The translations under genes and the position numbers were made by a program. Positions 1-7,093 of a stretch of DNA of 64,000 bases are shown here, piece by piece. Position 1 is the first letter of the stretch, and each line of letters begins with the position of its first letter. Origin of the DNA: Anaerolineales bacterium (lineage in GTDB: Bacteria > Chloroflexota > Anaerolineae > Anaerolineales > UBA4823); NCBI GenBank assembly GCA_016935755.1, contig JAFGQI010000079.1:1-64000 (forward strand), written 5' to 3'. The notes under the pieces are model-generated. The model was not told where the DNA came from. It worked only from the letters and a program-made list of their open reading frames with translations, and did not search any database.

Positions 1-453
1 GGCGTGATCGCCTCCATGCAGCCCATCCACGCCACCTCGGATATGTCCGCCGCCGACCGCTTCTGGGGCGATCGTTCGGCTTACTCCTACGCCTGGCGCA
101 CCCAGCTCCAGCATGGCGCAGCGCTGGCCTTTGGCTCGGACGCCCCGGTCGAATCGCCCAATCCCTTCTGGGGGCTGCACGCCGCCGTCACTCGCCGGCT
201 GCCGGATGGCTCGCCCGGCCCGCAGGGCTGGTATCCCGAGCAGCGCTTGACGGTGCAGGAAGCGCTGCAGGCTTATACCCAGGGGGCGGCCTATGCCGCC
301 GGCATGGAAGACCGCCTGGGCCGGCTGGCGCCAGGTTATCTGGCCGATCTGCTGGCGCTGGAAGTGGATCCTTTCACCTGCCCGCCTGAAGCGCTGCGCG
401 ACATCCGCCCGCATGCTGTCATGGTTGGCGGCGAATGGGTTTACAGTAGGTAA
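1..453 (+). CDS. YtcJ-like amidohydrolase, C-terminal part (truncated by window edge)
   Basis: The frame is open from base 1 and stops at TAA 451-453, so only about 150 C-terminal residues are present. They match the end of YtcJ-like (Amidohydro_3) metal-dependent hydrolases: a QPIHATSD segment at about residues 7-14, the AFGSDAPVE motif around residue 47 whose Asp is the expected catalytic metal-site residue, an AAVTR block, and the closing GRLAPGYLADL segment typical of the amidohydrolase composite domain. The family hydrolyses amide or related bonds of small molecules in the cytoplasm; the substrate cannot be told from this part. The next feature downstream is an intergenic repeat and then a gene on the opposite strand, so this is the last gene of its transcription unit. 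Confidence 0.8.
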   Translation, partial: GVIASMQPIHATSDMSAADRFWGDRSAYSYAWRTQLQHGAALAFGSDAPVESPNPFWGLHAAVTRRLPDGSPGPQGWYPEQRLTVQEALQAYTQGAAYAAGMEDRLGRLAPGYLADLLALEVDPFTCPPEALRDIRPHAVMVGGEWVYSR

Positions 454-565
454 GGCGGGATCAATCCCGCGCTGCGGATTGTATCTCGGCATTGATGCCG
501 AGGCATGCGGGATGAAATCCCGCGCTACGGCGACTTGGATGTATCTCGGCATTCATGCCGAAGTA
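454..565. repeat. Two tandem copies of a palindromic intergenic repeat
   Basis: Two units of about 55-60 bp follow each other. Each has a GCGGGAT-(c/g)AA-TCCCGC-type inverted repeat (455-470 and 507-523), then GCT(g/a)CGG, then a hairpin of the form CTCGGCATtgATGCCGAG (485-502; second copy around 545-562 with one changed base in the loop). The units differ by only a few substitutions and a short insertion. They lie between convergent genes and do not code. They could act as a bidirectional terminator or be copies of a dispersed palindromic element. Confidence 0.65.
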
Positions 566-590
566 CGACTCTATTTGAGCGAACAGGGGG

Positions 591-3500
591 TTACAAAGGC
601 CGCACACCCACCAGCATGGCGTACACAATCAGCCGCTTGGTGTAAAGGCGGAATTCGGGGTCCCAGCCCGTGCAGGTGATCAGGGTGATCTTGGGACTTT
701 CGCTCGGAGCGATCACGCTCAGGTCGGATTCTTCCACCACGACCGAACCGCTCACCTGGTAGATATACTGGCTTTTCTCGGTGTATACCGTCACCTCATC
801 GCCGGTTTTTAGCTGGTCCAGGCGGCGGAAAGGCCCATCGGAACCATCTGCCAGGTCGACATGCCCGGCCAGGCCGGTGTTGCCGCCCAATCCGGGCCAG
901 GAGGTATCCCCCATCCAGGCAATTTCATACTTCAGCCCGCCAATCAGCCAGGTGCCTTTCTCGCGCGGCACATACTTAACCACATTATCCACCCCCAGAG
1001 TCGGGATGACCAGGCGGGTGACCGCGCTGGCATCGGTCGGGAAGCCCATCGGGCCTACCGTAGGGAGCAGGGCGGGCGTGGGGATGGGGAAGTCCGGCAG
1101 AGCCGTCGGGGTTGGCGTGTAGGTGGGCGCGACCCATTCTTCGATGACCTCCACCACCGTGGCGATGGCGATCTCTTCGCCGGGCCCCGGCGTGGCGCTG
1201 GGCTGGACGGGCAGGCCCGCCAGGGTAGCAGTCGGGGAGACTTTAGCCGGGCCGGTGCGCTGCAGGGCGGACAGCTCATCGGGGGGCGTCTCCTGCCCCG
1301 GCGGCGCGCCCGGTCCCATCGTCGAGCAGGCCAGGCTGGCGCTGACCAGCACCAGCGCTAATCCAAGCAGGACCAGCCAGGTGGCGCGGTGCGAGCGCAG
1401 CTTTCTCCAGGCGCCAAAAGCCGCTCCCAGCAGGCCCAACGCGGCCAGCAAGATCACCGGGAGGGCGGTCTGCCAGTTCACCGGGGTGCTGTTTCCCGCA
1501 TCAAAGCCAGTGCCTGGCAGGGTGGAGGTGGCAATGATGCGGTATTTGACCTCGTTGGAGTTGAGCGACTGGTTGGTGTCCCAGGTCATGGTGGCGCGGT
1601 GGGCGTAGGTGGTTGAGGCGGTGACCGTGCTGTTGACCTTGGTCTTGATCTGGATGCTGGCCTCGGCGTTAGGCGCCATGCTGCCCAGGCTGGTGGTCAC
1701 CGTGCGCGTGCTGGAGTTGGTGGTGGCGGATCCGCGCGTGGTGATCACCTCGATGATATCCTGCACGCTGGGGAAGGTATCCGTGATTTTGACATTGGTC
1801 AGGGTGGTGGTGCCGCCGTTGCGCACATCAATGCGGAAGATGATGATATCGCCCATGATGGCTTTGTTGGGGTTGAGCCGCAGGTAGAGCTCCACGTCCA
1901 CCTCTGGCTCGACTACTACCGTATCTAGATCGGTGACGGTGTTGTTGCCGGTGTACGACTCAAACTGCCCGGTGCTGGTGTCCTTGGGCTTGACCAGCCG
2001 GATCGTGGCGGTGTTTTCCACCTCGTCACCATTGGCGGCGCTGGTGGAGACCTTGCCGCGCACTTTGAATGAGATGCTTTCGTCGGGCTCCAGGCGCGTG
2101 CCAATCTTCCAGACGATGGTTTGGGCTGTGGTTGTGGTCACCTGGGTCATGCTGAGCGTGCCCTGGCTGAGCACAACATCTGAGACATTGGCCGAAAAGG
2201 TGTCAATGAAGATGATGTTGGTGATGGTTTTGTACGGGCCAATGTTCTGGATGGAAACCGTATAGGTGTAGGTTCCTCCGGCGTAGACCGTGGTGCGGCT
2301 GTCGGTCTTGGTCAGCACCAGGTCGATGGCTGGCTTGATATACAGCTTGACCTCATCCGAGTAGCGCACCACGCTGGGGTACGAGGTGACCTTGGCTACA
2401 TTGAATATTTCTTTGATTTCGTCGAAGGTACTGTTGGGGCGCGTGTTGATGTGGATGGTCAGGGTGTAATGCGGGTTCAGGGTGCCGAAGCTGCGGCTGA
2501 AGTTGCGGCTGCTGGAATAGGGTCCAAAGCTGGTGACTGCTCCCAGGTTGGTCCTGATTTCATAGCTGTAATCGACCACATCCAGGGTGGGGGTGAAGGC
2601 GTCCGAGACCACCACGCTGCTGGCTGCCAGGTCGCTGTTGTTGTACACCACGATGGTGAAGGCGATCGGCTCGCCGACATAGTAGCACGGCTCAGGGTCA
2701 AACATCTCGCAGGTGCTGGTGGATGGTTCAAAGTTCTTGGTGATCTCCAGCCCGGTCACGATCACATCCGCGCTGGCTGTGTTGTTGCTGGGCTTCCAGT
2801 CGGAGGTGTTTGTGCTGGTGATAACAGCGGTGTTGGTGATTTTTCGCCCCAATGCAGTGTCCTTGGGTGAAGCTCTGAAAGTGATCTTAGCAGAATGATC
2901 TTTGGGTAAAAACCCAACAGTCCAAATCCCAGTTGTATGATCATATGAACCTTGTGTCGGATTTCCTGGTACCGGAATGACGGGATAATAATCCATATAG
3001 ATAGACAGATCTTCATCCACTGTAACGTTTACTGCATCTGAAGGTCCTGTGTTCGTGACCCACAGCGTATAATCAATAGTCTCACCAACATCAGGGTAGG
3101 AGTTGCTCACCGCTTTGGCGATCTGCAGATCAACGCTATCAATTACTGTATCGACCTTATCGACATTATTTGAAGGGTCGGCATCTTTGGTTAAGAGAAC
3201 CGCAGTGTTTGTAACAATAATATCTGGGATATCAGAGTCAATTCTTACCCCAACGATGATCGCCGGGAACGTCGTCAGGCTGGCAGGGATGGATTGGCTC
3301 CACACGCAGCTGACCAGGGTGGCTGTGCTGGTGCTGCAGTCCCAGGCGCCTGCTGTATCGGTGGCGTTAATGGTCGTAACAGTCATGCCGTCGGGAAGTT
3401 GGTCTTCCACCCGGGGAGACTCGGACACCGTTTCGGTGTTAGTTCGGGTGACATTGATCACATAGCGGTTGTTGGTGCCTACGGTGAAAATGGTTGGTAT

Positions 3501-3713
3501 CTGCGATTTTTTGATCGCCAGATCGAAACCTGGCGCAGCCAGCGGCTTGTTCACCGGCGCGGTCTTTGGCTCAGCCTCCGGCGCGGCCAGCGCGCCAAAC
3601 CAGGCGCCCAGCAGGGCCAGGCTCAGCGCCAGCGCCAGGGCTGCCAGCAGCAGGCGCGGCCCGCGGCGGGTGGGGGCGTTCTCGGGGGTGGGGGATATCT
3701 GTTCCAGGTTCAT
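591..3713 (-). CDS. DUF11-repeat surface protein with LPGTG signal fused to a C-terminal sortase domain
   Basis: This is a 1040-residue envelope protein. Start ATG 3713 is preferred over the TTG at 3728 because GGGAGAG lies 7 nt upstream. Order: N-terminal hydrophobic segment (about 22-45); five DUF11-type repeats (about 63-190, 193-320, 323-460, 465-600, 607-725); an LPGTG motif (732-736); a hydrophobic helix (about 749-769); a basic stretch RKLRSHR (770-776); a second helix ending in a lipobox-like S-L-A-C (Cys796); a Pro/Thr-rich linker; and a class D/E/F-like sortase domain (about 890-1040). The sortase triad is visible: His951 (GHVD), Cys1014 (TLITC) and Arg1027 (TKRLIV). Charges predict that both the DUF11 array and the sortase face outward, joined by a membrane hairpin. 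Sortases normally act on separate LPXTG proteins, so substrate and enzyme in one chain is unusual. The reading frame is intact across the junction. Confidence 0.88.
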   Translation of the reverse strand: MNLEQISPTPENAPTRRGPRLLLAALALALSLALLGAWFGALAAPEAEPKTAPVNKPLAAPGFDLAIKKSQIPTIFTVGTNNRYVINVTRTNTETVSESPRVEDQLPDGMTVTTINATDTAGAWDCSTSTATLVSCVWSQSIPASLTTFPAIIVGVRIDSDIPDIIVTNTAVLLTKDADPSNNVDKVDTVIDSVDLQIAKAVSNSYPDVGETIDYTLWVTNTGPSDAVNVTVDEDLSIYMDYYPVIPVPGNPTQGSYDHTTGIWTVGFLPKDHSAKITFRASPKDTALGRKITNTAVITSTNTSDWKPSNNTASADVIVTGLEITKNFEPSTSTCEMFDPEPCYYVGEPIAFTIVVYNNSDLAASSVVVSDAFTPTLDVVDYSYEIRTNLGAVTSFGPYSSSRNFSRSFGTLNPHYTLTIHINTRPNSTFDEIKEIFNVAKVTSYPSVVRYSDEVKLYIKPAIDLVLTKTDSRTTVYAGGTYTYTVSIQNIGPYKTITNIIFIDTFSANVSDVVLSQGTLSMTQVTTTTAQTIVWKIGTRLEPDESISFKVRGKVSTSAANGDEVENTATIRLVKPKDTSTGQFESYTGNNTVTDLDTVVVEPEVDVELYLRLNPNKAIMGDIIIFRIDVRNGGTTTLTNVKITDTFPSVQDIIEVITTRGSATTNSSTRTVTTSLGSMAPNAEASIQIKTKVNSTVTASTTYAHRATMTWDTNQSLNSNEVKYRIIATSTLPGTGFDAGNSTPVNWQTALPVILLAALGLLGAAFGAWRKLRSHRATWLVLLGLALVLVSASLACSTMGPGAPPGQETPPDELSALQRTGPAKVSPTATLAGLPVQPSATPGPGEEIAIATVVEVIEEWVAPTYTPTPTALPDFPIPTPALLPTVGPMGFPTDASAVTRLVIPTLGVDNVVKYVPREKGTWLIGGLKYEIAWMGDTSWPGLGGNTGLAGHVDLADGSDGPFRRLDQLKTGDEVTVYTEKSQYIYQVSGSVVVEESDLSVIAPSESPKITLITCTGWDPEFRLYTKRLIVYAMLVGVRPL

Positions 3714-4046
3714 CGCAAGCTCTCCCAATCTGTCGGTCGCGCCAGCCCGGTCTCGCCGCGCTGGCCTGCAGCCGTGATGGCAATTATAACACCTGCCAGG
3801 GCTGTCAGGTTTGTCAGGCTGGCGTAACGCCAGCGTAACGGATAAAGTGGTATCATCCAGGCATGGTTGTATCTCCCGCTTTTCACCCCTGGAAAGCGGT
3901 TGGTTTTATTGGCTGAAAAATATTTTACTCAAAAATCCCCCCTGTTTGCTGGGATTTGTCATAGCATTTTTATGACCTTTGACCATAGCTTTTTCCTACA
4001 ATCCAGATATAATAGGTACTAATACAGTAATTTGGGTGAATTGTAA
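3714..4046. other. Divergent intergenic region between the sortase fusion and the peptide cassette
   Basis: This region of about 330 bp holds no convincing gene. It separates two divergent units, so promoters for both should lie here. A minus-strand TATAAT-type -10 is read at 3783-3788 for the sortase fusion, without a well-spaced -35. A perfect TATAAT is at 4008-4013 on the plus strand, 33 bp before the PqqD-like start. A small inverted repeat GCTGGCG-TAA-CGCCAGC is at 3818-3834, between the two. An A/T-rich stretch covers 3900-4030. Confidence 0.45.
4008..4013 (+). promoter_or_regulatory. Candidate -10 box for the peptide-modification cassette
   Basis: TATAAT matches the -10 consensus and lies upstream of the PqqD-like ATG at 4047. 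A TTGACC hexamer at 3979-3984 is 24 bp away, too far for a standard spacer, so the -35 is weak or absent and the promoter is only tentative. Confidence 0.35.
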
Positions 4047-4340
4047 ATGTCCGTCAATCTTGAACAGCGCTATCAGAAAAGCCCCTCCATCGTCTCCCGC
4101 AAAGTCGCCGGGGAGATGATCCTGGTGCCGATCCGCTCGAATGTGGGCGATCTGGAGAGCATCTATACCCTCAACGACACCGGCGCTTCTGCCTGGGAGC
4201 TGTTCGATGGCCAGCGCAGCCTGGGGCAGGTGTGCGAGGCGATCGCGGCCGAGTACGAGGTCGAACTGGAGCAAGCCCAGCGCGACCTGCTCGAACTGGC
4301 GGAGCAGCTGGTCAGCGTGCAGGCTCTGGAGGAGGTCTAG
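4047..4340 (+). CDS. PqqD-like peptide chaperone (RiPP recognition element)
   Basis: This 97-residue protein has the PqqD fold pattern: an N-terminal strand with R-K-V-A-G-E-M-I-L-V-P, then a segment ending in L-N-D-T-G-A-S-A-W-E-L-F-D-G, then helices with a hydrophobic/acidic pattern up to the C-terminus. PqqD-family proteins bind the leader of a ribosomally made precursor peptide and present it to a radical SAM enzyme. Here the radical SAM gene starts 1 bp after the stop, with its Shine-Dalgarno GGAGGAGGT (4328-4336) inside this gene, so the two are translationally coupled. A small precursor gene follows. It is the first gene of a six-gene plus-strand set. Family membership is clear; the bound leader is an inference from the neighbours. 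Confidence 0.85.
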   Translation: MSVNLEQRYQKSPSIVSRKVAGEMILVPIRSNVGDLESIYTLNDTGASAWELFDGQRSLGQVCEAIAAEYEVELEQAQRDLLELAEQLVSVQALEEV

Positions 4341-4341
4341 G

Positions 4342-5469
4342 GTGGACTGCCCATACGTCCCCAGCATCGAATATGGCGATTTCAGCCTGCGGCTGCACGA
4401 GAAAGCCGGTACGCAGCGCATCCCGCTGATCGGCTCGCTCGAGCTGGGCTACCGCTGCAACCTGCGCTGCCAGCACTGCTATGTGGCCCACGCTCACACT
4501 GGCCTGCCCGGCCGGCAGGAGCTGACTGCTGCTGAAATTCAGCGCATCCTGGATGAAGTGGTGGACGAGGGCTGCCTGTGGTTCCTGCTCACCGGCGGCG
4601 AGCCGCTGCTGCGCCGGGATTTCCCCGAGATCTACCTGTACGCCAAGCGCAAAGGCCTGCTGCTCAACCTGTTCACCAACGGCACCCTGCTGACCCCCCA
4701 GCTGGCCGACCTGCTGGCGGAATGGCGCCCGTTCAACATCGAAATTACCCTGTACGGCGCTACCCAGGAAACTTACGAGCGGGTCACCGGCATCCCCGGC
4801 TCGCACGCCCACGCGATGCGCGGGATCGAACTGCTGCTGGAGCGCAATCTGCCGCTCAAGCTGAAAACCATGCTGATGACGCTAAACATCCACGAGCTGG
4901 AGGCGATGAAAGCCTTCACCCGGAATTTAGGGCTGGATTTCCGCTACGATGCCATGCTGCACGCCAGGTTGGATGGCTCGCACAAGCCGCACGAACTGCG
5001 CCTTTCGCCCCAACAAGTGGTACAATTGGATGTTGAGGACCCGGAGCGCATGCGCTCCTGGCACGAGTTCTGTGATCTATTTGTAGCGCCGCCGCCCGAT
5101 ACTCCATATCTGTATCGCTGTGGAGCGGGGATTAAATCTTTTCATATCGACCCTTATGGGCAGCTCAGCCTGTGCATCACTTCTCGTGAACCTTCCTACG
5201 ATCTACGTCAGGGATCGTTCCATGAAGGCTGGGTGGATTTTCTGTACCAGGCGCGCTACGAACCGCTGGGCGAGTCGTACGCCTGCGCAGAGTGTGCGTT
5301 AAAATCATTGTGCGGGCAGTGCCCCGGGCTGGCCCGATTAGAAGCCGGCGATCCTAAGGCGAAGTTAGAGTATCACTGCCAGGTAGCTCACCTGCGCGCC
5401 AGGGCCTTTGGCATTGCTGAAGAACTGATGATGGAGAACCAACCGCTGGACCGGTTGGAGGTTGGATAA
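4342..5469 (+). CDS. Radical SAM/SPASM peptide-modifying enzyme
   Basis: The start is GTG 4342 (375 residues), 5 nt after GGAGGAGGT; the longer open frame upstream overlaps the PqqD-like gene in another frame and is not coding. The radical SAM cluster motif CNLRCQHC is at Cys39, Cys43 and Cys46, followed by the T-G-G-E-P-L motif. The C-terminus has a full SPASM pattern: Cys260, G-x4-Cys278, then Cys315, Cys318, Cys324, Cys327 and Cys346, expected to bind two auxiliary Fe-S clusters. Enzymes of this class install thioether, C-C or epimerised residues in RiPP precursors. The PqqD-like protein directly upstream and the Cys-containing precursor 13 bp downstream fit a sactipeptide- or ranthipeptide-like maturase, but the exact chemistry cannot be read from sequence. 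Confidence 0.92.
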   Translation: MDCPYVPSIEYGDFSLRLHEKAGTQRIPLIGSLELGYRCNLRCQHCYVAHAHTGLPGRQELTAAEIQRILDEVVDEGCLWFLLTGGEPLLRRDFPEIYLYAKRKGLLLNLFTNGTLLTPQLADLLAEWRPFNIEITLYGATQETYERVTGIPGSHAHAMRGIELLLERNLPLKLKTMLMTLNIHELEAMKAFTRNLGLDFRYDAMLHARLDGSHKPHELRLSPQQVVQLDVEDPERMRSWHEFCDLFVAPPPDTPYLYRCGAGIKSFHIDPYGQLSLCITSREPSYDLRQGSFHEGWVDFLYQARYEPLGESYACAECALKSLCGQCPGLARLEAGDPKAKLEYHCQVAHLRARAFGIAEELMMENQPLDRLEVG

Positions 5470-5482
5470 GGAGAGGAAAATT

Positions 5483-5677
5483 ATGAACCCCATGATATCT
5501 TCCAAAGGTAGTACAGCGGTTGCCCGCAAACCCTACCAGAAGCCGCGGCTGGAGCAGGTGCGCCTGGTGCCAGGGCAGGCAGTATTGGAAATTTGTAAAA
5601 ATCCAATTCAAGCGGGTCCGGGTTTTCTTTCCAATTGTGGACCTGTTGGCGCTGAATGTGAGAGCGCACTTAGCTGA
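5483..5677 (+). CDS. Small Cys-containing precursor peptide (putative RiPP substrate)
   Basis: This 64-residue peptide starts at ATG 5483 behind AAGGAGAGG (5468-5476). The N-terminal half is basic and polar, with a KPYQKPRLEQVRLVPGQAVL segment (residues 16-35) that looks like a conserved leader/recognition region. The C-terminal part (36-64) is Gly/Pro/Cys-rich with Cys38, Cys52 and Cys59 and ends in a free Ser64. There is no membrane segment. Its place between a radical SAM/SPASM gene and an HPr-kinase-like gene makes it the likely substrate of the cassette. The three cysteines could take part in thioether links, and the terminal Ser is a conceivable phosphorylation site. The mature product is unknown. 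Confidence 0.75.
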   Translation: MNPMISSKGSTAVARKPYQKPRLEQVRLVPGQAVLEICKNPIQAGPGFLSNCGPVGAECESALS

Positions 5678-5701
5678 ACGGCAATCAGTTTTATTATTTC
5701 T

Positions 5702-6589
5702 GTGGTAGAGGCATCAAACGACATCCGTGTAACCATCGGGGAAATTGTATTCTCTTTTTATCCAAGCGTCCTAATCGATCCTAACACGGTGCAGCAAACA
5801 TACCGGGATTTCCAGACCCGGGAAGCGGCGCAGGTTCTTTTTAATATTCAAAGAGGCAATTCTCCTGGTTGGCAGGATGGTGAGCTGGTTTTTGATTCGC
5901 ACGGCGCCTGGCGCCTTTGGCGAAATCCTATGGGTTGGATTATCGAGCTTCGATCACCTTCGCCCACGCGGGCGCCATACCAGATCGTCACCCTGGATCA
6001 TGAGTTCAAGCAGGGCCGTATCCACCTCATAGGTGATGAAACCCAAGCTCGTTTTTTTAATTTTGAAGATATCTTAATGGAACTGCTGACGGTGCTGCTG
6101 CTCTCGCCGCGGCGGGGCCTTCTTCTGCACGCCTGCGCAGCCAGCCAAGAGGGAACCGGCTGGGTGTTCGCCGGGCAATCCGGGGCAGGTAAGAGCACCA
6201 TGGCGCGTCTGTGGCGGGAGGCGCCCCAGGTGAATTTGTTGAGCGATGAGCGGGTGATCCTGCGCCAGGTGCAGGGTGAATTCCGGGCTTATGGCACGCC
6301 CTGGTACAGCGATGCCCGGGCCGCCTCTCCCGAATCGGCCCGGCTGGAAGGCATCTTCCTGCTCAGGCACGGCGCACAAAACACTGCTCGTCAACTCGAG
6401 CCTGCCGAAGCGGTCACCAGGCTGCTGGCCTGCTCCTTTCCTCCATATTGGGATGCTCAAGGGATGGAGAACGCGCTGGGATTCCTGGGTGAGCTGTGCC
6501 AGTCTGTGCCCTGCTATGAGCTGGGCTTCCTGCCTCAGCCAGAAGTGGTCAATTACATCCGTGAGAAACAATGGACTCGATGCTCTTAG
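5702..6589 (+). CDS. HPr kinase/phosphorylase-like P-loop protein of the peptide cassette
   Basis: This 295-residue protein begins at GTG 5702, 24 bp after the precursor, with no clear Shine-Dalgarno, so translation may depend on coupling. The P-loop GQSGAGKST is at 158-166 and is followed by a Walker-B-like LLSDERV segment. This is the arrangement of HprK-type kinases, with an extra N-terminal domain of about 130 residues. Such proteins recur in radical SAM/PqqD peptide cassettes and, in some lasso-peptide clusters, phosphorylate the C-terminal Ser of the precursor. A real HPr substrate is not encoded nearby. Possible roles are precursor phosphorylation or an ATP-dependent step in maturation. 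It overlaps the next gene by 19 bp, which supports one operon. Confidence 0.8.
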   Translation: MVEASNDIRVTIGEIVFSFYPSVLIDPNTVQQTYRDFQTREAAQVLFNIQRGNSPGWQDGELVFDSHGAWRLWRNPMGWIIELRSPSPTRAPYQIVTLDHEFKQGRIHLIGDETQARFFNFEDILMELLTVLLLSPRRGLLLHACAASQEGTGWVFAGQSGAGKSTMARLWREAPQVNLLSDERVILRQVQGEFRAYGTPWYSDARAASPESARLEGIFLLRHGAQNTARQLEPAEAVTRLLACSFPPYWDAQGMENALGFLGELCQSVPCYELGFLPQPEVVNYIREKQWTRCS

Positions 6590-7008
6590 AATCGCCTGAA
6601 ATGGTCTCTCTGGCCGAGGAAATTCTGGGTGGAGGGCATACCCTGCGCTTTCGCGCCCCGGGGCAGAGCATGCACCCGCTGATCCAGGACGGCGACATCC
6701 TGGAGGTGCAGCCCTGGAACGGCGAGGCTTTGCAGCGCGGCCAGGTGATCCTGTATCGCAGCGCTGGAAATCGATTGGTCGCTCACCGCGTGGTGGATAT
6801 GAGGCAAGATGAACAGGGCGAAATCATTTTTACAGGCGGCTACCAGGCTCGCTCGACCGGGCTCCAACCGGTGCGGCCAAAGCAGGTGCTGGGGAAGGTG
6901 GTTCGAATAGAACGCAATGGGCGTACGCGGCGGGTCAACAGCGCCAGTCACCGCATTTTCTCCGCTCTGTGGGCGCTGCTGGCCAAGACCCGGTCTCGGT
7001 TTTTGTAA
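6571..7008 (+). CDS. S26 (signal-peptidase-like) serine peptidase of the peptide cassette
   Basis: This 145-residue protein has the S26 catalytic block RAPGQSMHPLI with nucleophile Ser33, then a D-G-D-I-L-E-V strand and NRLVAHRVV, where His72 sits at the general-base position. Bacterial LepB uses Lys there; His is typical of the SipW/ER type. No N-terminal membrane anchor is seen; only a weakly hydrophobic stretch near residues 127-136 could touch the membrane. It is shorter than housekeeping signal peptidases. The 19-bp overlap with the kinase-like gene and the precursor upstream suggest that it removes the leader of the modified peptide. A second start, Met4 at 6580, is possible. Confidence 0.8.
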   Translation: MDSMLLESPEMVSLAEEILGGGHTLRFRAPGQSMHPLIQDGDILEVQPWNGEALQRGQVILYRSAGNRLVAHRVVDMRQDEQGEIIFTGGYQARSTGLQPVRPKQVLGKVVRIERNGRTRRVNSASHRIFSALWALLAKTRSRFL

Positions 7009-7093
7009 GCCAATTGAAAAGCCCATGCGGGGCAGGTTGTGTTATAAACGGAGAGTATCTCGCAGATCTTTTGGGAACGGTGGAGGTAATCCT

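Noticed and set aside
4141-4341. Upstream extension of the radical SAM reading frame
   Set aside because: It overlaps the PqqD-like gene in another frame, has low-quality protein content, and the GTG at 4342 has an excellent ribosome-binding site.
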